A stretch of DNA of 6,139 bases from the NCBI GenBank assembly GCA_012270635.1, contig JAAXHX010000006.1, forward strand, positions 1 to 6,139, in the 5' to 3' direction. The notes under the pieces are model-generated. The model was not told the origin of the DNA and searched no databases. It saw only the letters and a program-made list of their open reading frames with translations. The stretch comes from Dehalococcoidia bacterium. Its GTDB lineage: Bacteria; Chloroflexota; Dehalococcoidia; Plut-88900. The translations under genes and the position numbers were made by a program. Positions 1 to 5,169 of this stretch are shown one piece after another; the first letter of the stretch is position 1, and each line of letters starts with the position of its first letter.

Positions 1-477
1 GCTACGATTTCCTACAAGAACATGGCGTGGCTCGGGCTGAACGGGGCGGTCCTGGACGCCGAGCAGTACCGGATGTACACCGACCACAGCCTGAAGATGG
101 TCACGGCCCGTGGGATGCTGGAGAAGGGGATCGAAGAGGCGCTGAAGGAGGTGCTGGAAGTGGCCGCCGACAGCGTGGACGCGGTGTACGTGAGCGTGGA
201 CATAGACGTGGTGGACGGCTCCGAGTCGCCGGGCACGACGGCCTGCGTGTACCAGGGGATCAGGGCCCGGGAGTTCCTTTCGCTGATGACCGCGTTGGGC
301 CAGTACGACATCGTGAAGGGCATCGACCTCTGTGAGGTGGCCCCGCCCCTGGACCCGACGGACAGGACGATGCACCTGGCGGCCCTGGGGCTTCTGGCGG
401 TCCTCGGACCCAGGCTGTTCGAGACCATAGACATGAAGACCGGCCAGCCTACGGGGAGCGGGGGGTTCTCCTACTAG
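1..477 (+). CDS. Ureohydrolase (arginase/agmatinase family), 3' end only
   Basis: C-terminal 158 codons of a ureohydrolase; the gene begins outside the window, and the frame is open from base 1, so the ATG at 22 is internal. These enzymes hydrolyse guanidino compounds (arginine, agmatine, guanidinobutyrate and others) to urea plus an amine, using a two-manganese centre in the cytoplasm. Seen: SVDIDVVD at nt 193-216 supplies the two Asp metal ligands of the family signature S-x-D-x-D, followed by SPGT; IDLCEVAPPLDPTDRT at about nt 322-369 matches the family's 'DxxEVxPPxD' segment. Odd: the usual Pro after the metal motif is Gly (VVDGSES), and the region normally reading GTxTPE/V-x-GG reads GTTACVYQG, so the substrate loop differs from textbook arginase and agmatinase. 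The substrate is therefore open. A decayed copy of the last ~25 codons lies at 702-779. Family assignment is firm; specific function is not. Confidence 0.88.
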   Translation, partial: ATISYKNMAWLGLNGAVLDAEQYRMYTDHSLKMVTARGMLEKGIEEALKEVLEVAADSVDAVYVSVDIDVVDGSESPGTTACVYQGIRAREFLSLMTALGQYDIVKGIDLCEVAPPLDPTDRTMHLAALGLLAVLGPRLFETIDMKTGQPTGSGGFSY

Positions 478-543
478 AGACGGGCAGTCTCACGTTAACG
501 TTCGGGGGCCATTCCTTTAATAAGGGCAGGGGTGAGGGTCTAT

Positions 544-562
544 GTTAAAGGCAGGCTTTAAC
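544..562. repeat. Perfect inverted repeat GTTAAAG-N5-CTTTAAC
   Basis: Two perfect 7-bp arms (544-550 and 556-562) with a GCAGG spacer. The symmetry and 12-base centre-to-centre spacing would suit a dimeric repressor site or a small RNA hairpin. No T-run follows, so it is not a classical terminator. A near copy lies 90 bases downstream. Confidence 0.6.
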
Positions 563-633
563 ACGGAGGTCGAGGGAGGCCATATTAAATAAACAGGCGT
601 TAACCTTTAAAAAGGATGAGCCAGTGAGACTAT

Positions 634-652
634 GTTAAAGGTAGGCCTTAAC
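634..652. repeat. Second, imperfect copy of the GTTAAAG inverted repeat
   Basis: GTTAAAG (634-640) and CCTTAAC (646-652) flank GTAGG; one arm position is mismatched. With flanks, 541-567 and 631-657 agree at 24 of 27 positions. The fact that the copy keeps most of its symmetry is compatible with either a shared binding site or simple common descent. Confidence 0.5.
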
Positions 653-661
653 AAGGACGCA

Positions 662-689
662 TTGCTCCCTGGGAGTCTAGGCATAGGAT
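662..689 (+). promoter_or_regulatory. Weak candidate promoter for the first amidohydrolase
   Basis: TTGCTC (662-667) and TAGGAT (684-689) are 16 bases apart and would start a transcript about 90 bases ahead of the ATG at 788. The match to a sigma-70 consensus is modest. The -10 box falls inside the inverted repeat at 679-698, so a protein bound there could block initiation. Inference only; read-through from the ureohydrolase gene is an alternative. Confidence 0.22.
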
Positions 690-698
690 GATATGCCT
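679..698. promoter_or_regulatory. Perfect 7-bp inverted repeat AGGCATA-N6-TATGCCT
   Basis: Arms 679-685 and 692-698 are exact reverse complements around GGATGA. In RNA this gives a 7-bp stem with a 6-base loop; in DNA it is a dyad of the size of a dimeric regulator site. It sits about 90 bases upstream of the first amidohydrolase start. There is no T-tract after it, so a terminator is unlikely. Confidence 0.4.
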
Positions 699-701
699 GA
701 C

Positions 702-779
702 GGCCCTTAGACCAGGCTGCTCGAGACCATAGATATGAAGATTAACCAACCTACGGAGAGCGGGAAGGTCTCCTATTGG
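702..779 (+). pseudogene. Relic of a second ureohydrolase 3' end
   Basis: Bases 713-782 align without gaps to 411-480, the very end of the ureohydrolase gene: 56 of 70 positions agree, and 13 of the 14 differences are transitions. Read in the corresponding frame it gives RLLETIDMKINQPTESGKVSY against RLFETIDMKTGQPTGSGGFSY in the intact gene. The original stop is now TGG, and the frame ends at a TGA overlapping the next gene's ATG. Leftward, similarity continues weakly to about 702 with a 1-base deletion, after which an in-frame TAG (708-710) lies upstream. No start or catalytic region remains, so this is a remnant, not a gene. It may record an earlier arrangement in which a ureohydrolase gene directly abutted the amidohydrolase, or a partial tandem duplication. 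Confidence 0.75.
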
Positions 780-782
780 AGG
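778..782 (+). promoter_or_regulatory. Shine-Dalgarno GGAGG that sets the start at 788
   Basis: GGAGG ends five bases before ATG 788, which selects that start over the TTG at 776. It lies in the ureohydrolase relic: the parent copy reads AGAGA at the matching place (476-480), so the site depends on changes that also removed the old stop codon. Confidence 0.7.
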
Positions 783-787
783 GTGCG

Positions 788-1930
788 ATGACCAACATCC
801 GCTACGTGGACGTGGACGGGCACATCCTGGAGCCCGCCGACCTTTGGCTCGACTACATAGAGCCGGGGTTTCGGGACCGGGCGATGCGCGTCGAGACCGA
901 TCTCGCGGGGCTGGAATGCTGGAGCGTCGACCGGCAGCCCATCTCCTTCTTCTCGGGCGGCACGGCGGCAGACGCTGCGTCCATCGGCAAGGACCGGGCG
1001 TGGCGCAAGGAGAACATCTTCGACAATCATCGCGTGGGCTGGGCCGACGGCCTGGCGATGAACCCGCCGGCGTGGCAGCCCGACCGACGCGAAGAGATGA
1101 TGGACGAGGAAGGAATTGACATAAGCATCTTGTATCCCTCCATAGGCCTCACCCTGCCCCGGATAAAGGACCCGGAGCTGAGCGCGGCCCACTGCCGTGC
1201 CTACAACAACTGGATCAGGGACTTCTGCCGCGAGGCGCCGGACCGCCTGCTTCCCGCCATGACGCTGCCCTGGGGCGACGTGCAACTGACGGTACGGGAG
1301 TTGAAGAGAACGTCGGGGGTGGGGGCCAGGGCGATGAAGGCGCCCAACACGCCGCCGGGGGACATGTCCTACGGACGGGCGCGGTGGGACCCGGTGTGGT
1401 CGGAGTTCGTCTACCAGGGGACGCCGGTTTCACTGCACGTGGGCAATGCGGGGACCACCGTCGGCAGCATCCTGTACCCGGAGTTCTCGCTGCCGAGCTG
1501 GTGGGACTTCGTTACCGGGCCCCTGGACACGATTCTGGGATTCGTAAGCTTCTTTCAGGGCGGGGTGTTCGACCGGTTCCCGGAGCTGCGGCTGGTGGTG
1601 CTGGAAGCGGGGTGCGCTTGGATGCCCTGGATCCTCGACAGAATGGACGAGATGCAGGACGTCATCGGGTTTACGCAGGAGTCGGCGCTGAGGCCCAGCG
1701 AATACTTCAAGACCCAGTGCTGGATATCATTGGAGCCGAACGACGAATTCGGTGCCTTTGCCATCGAGCGCCTGGGTTCGGACAGAGTGCTGTGGGCTTA
1801 CGACTATCCCCATTCCGACTCCGCGACGGAGCCGATAAAGCACCTGACTAAACTCCTGAAAGGTCTATCACACGAGGAGCGCAGCCTCGTGGCCGGGGGG
1901 AACGCGGTGGAGTTGTATAGACTGTCGTAG
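788..1930 (+). CDS. Metal-dependent amidohydrolase, COG2159 type (paralog A)
   Basis: 380 residues, of the TIM-barrel amidohydrolase_2 / decarboxylase-like superfamily; members hydrolyse or decarboxylate small cyclic or aromatic acids at a metal centre, in the cytoplasm. Visible marks: D8-V-D10-G-H12-ILEP at the N-terminus, where D-x-H replaces the classical H-x-H; SLHVG with H217; RFPELRLVVLEAGCAWMPWILDRMD (about 263-287); and WAYDYPHSDS with D339 and H342, the usual C-terminal Asp metal or base region. There is no signal peptide or membrane segment. The start at 788 is supported by GGAGG and by giving exactly the same length as paralog B. By eye the two are about 55% identical along their whole length, so they are an old duplication with likely divergent substrates. 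The substrate cannot be read from sequence. Confidence 0.9.
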   Translation: MTNIRYVDVDGHILEPADLWLDYIEPGFRDRAMRVETDLAGLECWSVDRQPISFFSGGTAADAASIGKDRAWRKENIFDNHRVGWADGLAMNPPAWQPDRREEMMDEEGIDISILYPSIGLTLPRIKDPELSAAHCRAYNNWIRDFCREAPDRLLPAMTLPWGDVQLTVRELKRTSGVGARAMKAPNTPPGDMSYGRARWDPVWSEFVYQGTPVSLHVGNAGTTVGSILYPEFSLPSWWDFVTGPLDTILGFVSFFQGGVFDRFPELRLVVLEAGCAWMPWILDRMDEMQDVIGFTQESALRPSEYFKTQCWISLEPNDEFGAFAIERLGSDRVLWAYDYPHSDSATEPIKHLTKLLKGLSHEERSLVAGGNAVELYRLS

Positions 1931-1963
1931 GGGCCCGGGTGTGGGGGGCCGATTTCGAATGGC

Positions 1964-1969
1964 TATAAT
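1964..1969 (+). promoter_or_regulatory. Consensus -10 box (TATAAT) ahead of paralog B
   Basis: A perfect TATAAT lies in the 80-base gap between the amidohydrolases, about 42 bases before the GTG. No convincing -35 is seen 16-18 bases upstream (GTGGGG there), so it may be weak or activator-dependent. It suggests paralog B can be transcribed apart from A. A 5-bp stem (ACAAG 1971-1975 with CTTGT 1982-1986) would lie near the 5' end of the transcript. Confidence 0.4.
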
Positions 1970-1995
1970 GACAAGGGCAGACTTGTTGTAGAACT

Positions 1996-2004
1996 AGGAG
2001 GAGG
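1996..2004 (+). promoter_or_regulatory. Strong Shine-Dalgarno AGGAGGAGG for a GTG start
   Basis: Six bases separate it from GTG 2011. The extended match fixes a non-ATG start and predicts good translation. Confidence 0.8.
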
Positions 2005-2010
2005 CTTGAC

Positions 2011-3153
2011 GTGAACAAATCACCCATCATCGACGTGGACGGGCACATACTGGAGCCGTCCGACCTGTGGATGAATAACATCGAGCCGGAATACCGGGAC
2101 CAGGCGATGCACATGGGGGTCGGAGAGGATGGAGAGGAGCAGTGGTTCTTCGAGGGCCGGCCCGACGTTTTCGTCAGCCGGGGCACGGGGGCCAACATGG
2201 CGTCCATCGGGAAGAGCGCCGAGTGGCGGCAGAAGAACCTCTTCGAAAATCCATCAGTGACCTGGGAGGAGGGTCGGGCGATGAACCCGGGGGCCTGCGA
2301 TCCCGACGCCCGGGTCCGGCTGATGGACAAGGAGCAGATCGACAAGAGCATCCTCTATCCGTCTCTGGGACTGGGCTGGGTCGGGGCGACGAAGGACCCC
2401 ATATTGGCCGCGGCCTATTGCCGGGTTTACAACGACTGGCTCGTCGACTTTTGCCATGCCCACCCGGACCGGTTGTACCCGGCCATCGCCCTTCCGTGGA
2501 CGGACGTCAACGAGGCGGTGAAGGAGTTGAAGAGGACCGCCGGGGTCGGGCCGAGGGCGGTGATGTGCCCGGCGAGTCCGCCTCATGACCGGTCGTACGG
2601 GTCACGGCACTGGGACCCGCTTTGGGAGGAGTTCCAGGAGCAGGACGTACCGCCGTCGCTCCACGTCGGGGCGGGGGGCACGGCGTCGGGAAGCCTACTG
2701 CACCCCGAAATCACGCTGCCGTCCTGGTGGGTGCTGTCTACGTCCCAGGACATCCAGCTGAGCTTCATGAGCTTCTTCCAGGGCGGCGTATTCGACAGGT
2801 TCCCGGCATTCCGACTCGTGGTGCTGGAGTCGGGAACGCTGTGGATGCCCTACATCCTGGACAGGATGGACGAGAAGTTCGAGATTCTCGGGTTCACTAT
2901 GGAGTCGAAGGAAAAGCCGAGCGAATACTTCAAGACCCGGGGCTGGATTGCCATGGAGCCGGAGGACGAGTTCGGGGCCCTGACCGCCAATCTGCTGGGC
3001 GCTGACAGGCTCCTGTGGGCCTACGATTATCCGCACTCCGATTCGTGGACGGGCCCGGTGAAGACGCTCAGGAAGTCGCTTTCGACCCTACCGGAACAGG
3101 ACCAGCGCAAGGTAATGGGCGAAAACGCGCTGGACTTGTACAGGCTGAACTAG
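2011..3153 (+). CDS. Metal-dependent amidohydrolase, COG2159 type (paralog B)
   Basis: 380 residues, same fold and family as the gene before it. Key positions coincide: D8-x-D10-G-H12, H218 in SLHVG, SFFQGGVFDRFP (254-265), WMPYILDRMD and WAYDYPHSDS with D339 and H342. Single-residue gaps near 123 and 240 cancel, giving equal length. Differences cluster at 31-60, 121-128 (LGWVGATK against LTLPRIK) and 239-250 (after SWW), loops that could shape substrate choice. The GTG start is chosen for its AGGAGGAGG. The gene is followed by 12 bases and then the stop of a convergent hydrolase gene, with no obvious terminator. Whether A and B act in sequence, as a hetero-oligomer, or on alternative substrates is unknown; the upstream ureohydrolase suggests nitrogen-compound breakdown, which is only inference. 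Confidence 0.9.
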   Translation: MNKSPIIDVDGHILEPSDLWMNNIEPEYRDQAMHMGVGEDGEEQWFFEGRPDVFVSRGTGANMASIGKSAEWRQKNLFENPSVTWEEGRAMNPGACDPDARVRLMDKEQIDKSILYPSLGLGWVGATKDPILAAAYCRVYNDWLVDFCHAHPDRLYPAIALPWTDVNEAVKELKRTAGVGPRAVMCPASPPHDRSYGSRHWDPLWEEFQEQDVPPSLHVGAGGTASGSLLHPEITLPSWWVLSTSQDIQLSFMSFFQGGVFDRFPAFRLVVLESGTLWMPYILDRMDEKFEILGFTMESKEKPSEYFKTRGWIAMEPEDEFGALTANLLGADRLLWAYDYPHSDSWTGPVKTLRKSLSTLPEQDQRKVMGENALDLYRLN

Positions 3154-3165
3154 AGACGCCAAGCC

Positions 3166-3909
3166 CTAGAGATGGGCCTCGAACCAGCCGAGGCTCAACT
3201 CCAGGATGCGCTGCATGTCCTCGGTGCGCCTCAGAGCGTGCTCTGCACCCTCGAAGATTGCAAGCTTTTTCGGGTCCCGGGCGTGGGCGTAGAGCTCCTT
3301 GGCTTGCTGTACCGGAACGTCGGCGTCAAGGCTGCCGTGGATGATTAAAACGGGCCGGTCCAATCGCCCCGCTGCCTCGCAAAGGTCGTATTGCGCCCCA
3401 TCCTCAAAGTACTTTTGGGTGAGCCTCTTGCCGGAGGGCAGGGAGAAGTAGCCCGTGGCCCGGCATTCGGCGAGCTGGGCTGCAGTGGGGGATTGGGGTC
3501 GGGAGGGGGTGGCAAGAAGCACGTAGGCCTTTACGCGCGGGTCCAGGGCGGCGATGGGTATCTCTCCGCCGAAACTGGACCCGATGACGGCTATGCGGTC
3601 GGCATCGATATCCGCGTTCTGAAGGAAGTCGAGGGCCGCGCGGTAGTCGGCGATGCGGGCTGAGAGGGTGGTGTCTTCGAAGAGGCCATCGCTGGCCTCT
3701 TCGCCGTAGCCGCAGCCCCGGTAGTTGAACTTGAGCACGGCGTAGCCGCTTTCAACGAGTCTTGGTGTAAGGAACGACCACTTGGTCCCATCCTTGCTGG
3801 CTTCGAAGCCGTGGGACATGAGGATGCAAGGGGCCCCGGGGGTCGTAACCAGGAGGTCGCCGCGTACGGTCTGACCTTCGGAGGAAAACTCGACACTTTG
3901 GGTCTGCAT
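3166..3909 (-). CDS. Alpha/beta hydrolase (serine esterase/peptidase-like)
   Basis: 247 residues, a compact alpha/beta-hydrolase without signal peptide, so probably cytoplasmic. Seen: oxyanion-hole HGF at 33-35; FNYRGCG (61-67); the nucleophile elbow G110-S-S112-F-G114; catalytic Asp likely D195 in HGSLDADVP; catalytic His H224 in GAEHAL. Spacing and order (Ser, Asp, His) are those of the dienelactone hydrolase/acylaminoacyl-peptidase-like group with a small insert at 137-175. Such proteins cleave esters, lactones or small peptides; the substrate cannot be inferred. It converges on paralog B with 12 bases between stops and is divergent from the tRNA. The ATG at 3909 has no Shine-Dalgarno but lies just after a TACAAT box, so a leaderless message is plausible. 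Confidence 0.88.
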   Translation of the reverse strand: MQTQSVEFSSEGQTVRGDLLVTTPGAPCILMSHGFEASKDGTKWSFLTPRLVESGYAVLKFNYRGCGYGEEASDGLFEDTTLSARIADYRAALDFLQNADIDADRIAVIGSSFGGEIPIAALDPRVKAYVLLATPSRPQSPTAAQLAECRATGYFSLPSGKRLTQKYFEDGAQYDLCEAAGRLDRPVLIIHGSLDADVPVQQAKELYAHARDPKKLAIFEGAEHALRRTEDMQRILELSLGWFEAHL

Positions 3910-3918
3910 GTAAGTGGG

Positions 3919-3924
3919 ATTGTA
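3919..3924 (-). promoter_or_regulatory. Candidate -10 box (TACAAT) for the alpha/beta hydrolase
   Basis: On the - strand TACAAT ends 9 bases before the ATG at 3909, so transcription starting at the usual ~7 bases would give a leader of only 2-3 bases. No good -35 is seen at 16-18 bases; TTGCAG lies further away (23-base gap). Absence of a ribosome site fits leaderless translation. Inference. Confidence 0.3.
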
Positions 3925-3975
3925 GCGTAGCGGCTATGGGATGTGGGCTGCAAGGATACCATTTTGCGAGTCGTA

Positions 3976-4005
3976 TTGCGGGGCTGGGGAGGGGTGGGAT
4001 AGAAT
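3976..4005 (+). promoter_or_regulatory. Candidate promoter for the tRNA
   Basis: TTGCGG (3976-3981) and TAGAAT (4000-4005) are separated by 18 bases; the expected transcript start (~4012) falls just before the mature tRNA 5' end at 4015. A G-rich tract (3980-3999) fills the spacer. Position relative to the tRNA is the main support. Confidence 0.45.
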
Positions 4006-4014
4006 TAAGTCCTC

Positions 4015-4089
4015 GGGCTCGTAGCTCAGCGGCAGAGCGGTCGGCTCATAACCGATTGGTCCCTGGTTCGAATCCAGGCGGGCCCACCA
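4015..4089 (+). tRNA. tRNA with CAU anticodon (elongator Met, or Ile2)
   Basis: 75 bases folding as a full cloverleaf: acceptor GGGCTCG/CGGGCCC (one G-T pair), D stem GCTC/GAGC with a 7-base loop, anticodon stem GTCGG/CCGAT with loop CTCATAA (anticodon CAT), variable TGGTC, T stem CCTGG/CCAGG with loop TTCGAAT, discriminator A and an encoded CCA. The first acceptor pair is G-C and the anticodon stem lacks the three stacked G-C pairs, so it is not initiator tRNA. Elongator methionine and the lysidine-modified isoleucine tRNA share this anticodon; the sequence resembles both and I cannot decide. No T-rich terminator is visible downstream. Confidence 0.95.
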
Positions 4090-4108
4090 GCGTGTCCCGT
4101 ACTCATAA

Positions 4109-4384
4109 CTCCGCGCTTTAGGGCGACCTCCAACTTGTGATCCGATTCCTATTACACCTACCCACACCCCTACCTCAATCCCAACGCCCACCCATACCCC
4201 TACGCCTATCCCTTGTGTCAGTTGCAGTACACTGTCTGTTAGGCTGACAAGCAGGGCATCAGCAACTGTTACTGACATACAAACCTTTGAGTCGGGTGAC
4301 AAAATCGGAAAGGTCTACCTCGTTTGGACAGACGTTCCGGGCAAAGGCGTCACCTACGAGGTACAGCAAAAGAAAGTAAAGAGG
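4109..4384 (+). pseudogene. Start-less 5' part of the FN3-metalloprotease frame
   Basis: The frame used by the protease at 4385-5161 is open back to a TAA at 4106-4108, only 17 bases beyond the tRNA end, yet contains no ATG, GTG or TTG. It nevertheless encodes recognisable protein: a Thr/Pro-rich linker (4142-4213), then CVSC, then the first half of an FN3-like domain (about 4238 onward: VYLVWTDVPGKGVTYEVQ). So real coding sequence lies upstream of any usable start. A signal peptide, expected for such a protein, is absent in all three frames between the tRNA and here. Simplest reading: the gene lost its 5' end through a rearrangement near the tRNA. Alternatives are a rare start codon or a sequencing indel, though no other frame shows a leader either. 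Confidence 0.6.
4154..4213 (+). repeat. Two 30-bp repeats encoding Thr/Pro decapeptides
   Basis: 4154-4183 and 4184-4213 agree at 23 of 30 bases and encode TPTHTPTSIP and TPTHTPTPIP, differing in one residue. Such Thr/Pro linkers are common in surface proteins of Chloroflexota and join a secretion or anchor region to folded domains. Most base differences are silent, so the unit was kept at the protein level. Confidence 0.75.
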
Positions 4385-5161
4385 TTGTGGCCGGATGAAT
4401 GGAAGCCGCTTCCCTTCGATGATTTCGCGATCACCATCACCGGTTCAAGCGCCTTGATCAGCGGGTTGGACTACGACAAGAGCTACCAACACCGGGTCAG
4501 AGTGCTGCGGGGTGGTCTATCCTCCGAATGGGCTACAGTCGATACGAAAGTACCTCTGCCTCACCTTGGTCACCAGGCGGACCACACGGTGAAGTACCAG
4601 TTTGGCGTGATATCGACGCCGGTACCCGGTGCCGAGGCGTCTACCGGCCCAGGCTTGGTCATTTCCGCAGCCATCACGGATGCCAGTGCTGCATGGAACA
4701 ATGTTGGAAGCGGCGCAACCTTCACCAGAACCGATGCGGAGACTGGAGCCGATGTCGTAATCCAAGGATTCTGGGACACGCAGGTCGGAAAAGGCACAGG
4801 GAAGCACTGCGGCAGCTCCATCGCTTGCATGCAAACGGGAAGCAGCCACCCCCACCTGGCGTCGGGCCGTGTGTTGTACATCGAGGAACCGCCCCATTGG
4901 GGGCACCATGCCGATGCGAAGATGTGGACCAATGATTTCAAGAAGTGGCATAGGAAACAAGGTGATTACCAATACCTGCGCAAAACGTTGATGCACGAGT
5001 TCGGGCATGCCCTTGGCCTTGGGCACAGTCCCAGGGGCGACGTCATGAGCGGCGGGGTGCCGGTATGCGGCGCCAAACCCAACTTCACCTTCTGCGGCCT
5101 CACCGCTAACGACAAGAATGGGGTCAAGGAAATCTACAGAGGCCATGTGGCCCATCAATGA
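4385..5161 (+). CDS. Matrixin-like zinc metalloprotease with FN3-like domain, 5'-truncated
   Basis: 258 residues from the first available start, a TTG with no proper ribosome site; coding similarity continues upstream to 4109, so this start is doubtful. Order: second half of an FN3-like domain (to about residue 55, ending YQHRVRVLRGGLSSEWATV), then a metzincin catalytic domain. The zinc motif HEFGHALGLGH is at 204-214 (nt 4994-5026): three His bind zinc and E205 is the general base. DVMSG (219-223) gives the Met-turn. Cysteines pair naturally as 142/148 and 228/237, implying folding outside the cytoplasm. ITDASAAWNNVG (97-108) resembles the matrixin N-terminal strand. All catalytic residues are intact, but no signal peptide or propeptide is present, so export is unexplained. 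Sampled 60-base lines are 43-58% GC against 68-75% in the amidohydrolases. The stop overlaps or abuts the lipoprotein start. Confidence 0.8.
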   Translation: MWPDEWKPLPFDDFAITITGSSALISGLDYDKSYQHRVRVLRGGLSSEWATVDTKVPLPHLGHQADHTVKYQFGVISTPVPGAEASTGPGLVISAAITDASAAWNNVGSGATFTRTDAETGADVVIQGFWDTQVGKGTGKHCGSSIACMQTGSSHPHLASGRVLYIEEPPHWGHHADAKMWTNDFKKWHRKQGDYQYLRKTLMHEFGHALGLGHSPRGDVMSGGVPVCGAKPNFTFCGLTANDKNGVKEIYRGHVAHQ

Positions 5162-5164
5162 GGA
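5160..5164 (+). promoter_or_regulatory. Shine-Dalgarno GAGGA favouring the start at 5170
   Basis: GAGGA overlaps the protease stop codon and lies five bases before ATG 5170. The in-frame ATG at 5158 overlaps that stop as ATGA but has no ribosome site, so 5170 is preferred. Either way, translation of the two genes is likely coupled. Confidence 0.55.
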
Positions 5165-5169
5165 ATGAA

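Larger units (their letters stand above)
481..660. repeat. Imperfect ~90-bp tandem duplication, palindrome-rich
   Basis: Bases 481-570 and 571-660 align at an offset of exactly 90. The match is strongest in the right half: 514-569 against 604-659 is about 73% identical by eye, including TATGTTAAAGG at 541 and 631 and CCTTTAA at 514 and 604. The left half is mostly eroded. Each unit holds TTAA-centred palindromes, and 492-501 is a perfect 10-bp palindrome (ACGTTAACGT). There is no open frame of interest in this gap (478-787); composition is AT-richer than the flanking genes. It could be a repeat family scattered in this genome, an operator array or an old duplication scar. Confidence 0.6.

Noticed and set aside
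12..434. Minus-strand frame of 140 codons opposite the ureohydrolase
   Set aside because: Ser/Arg-rich antisense shadow with no recognisable features.
481..660. CRISPR array
   Set aside because: Only two degenerate units with no distinct spacers and no cas genes.
773..1285. Minus-strand frame of 170 codons under paralog A
   Set aside because: Shadow caused by high GC; the + strand frame has conserved family motifs.
3154..3165. Bidirectional terminator between the convergent genes
   Set aside because: Twelve bases with no stable stem or T-run; termination must rely on something else.
4070..4108. Integrative element attachment site at the tRNA 3' end
   Set aside because: I found no second copy of the tRNA 3' sequence and no integrase in the window; only the proximity of the break remains.
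3936..4121. Plus-strand frame of 61 codons through the tRNA (SSAAERSAHNRLVPGSNPGGPT)
   Set aside because: Also a known artefact of tRNA sequence read as protein.
3934..4302. Minus-strand frame of 122 codons containing LDSNQGPIGYEPTALPLSYEP
   Set aside because: This is the familiar spurious translation of a tRNA on its antisense strand; it runs over the tRNA and the Thr/Pro linker.
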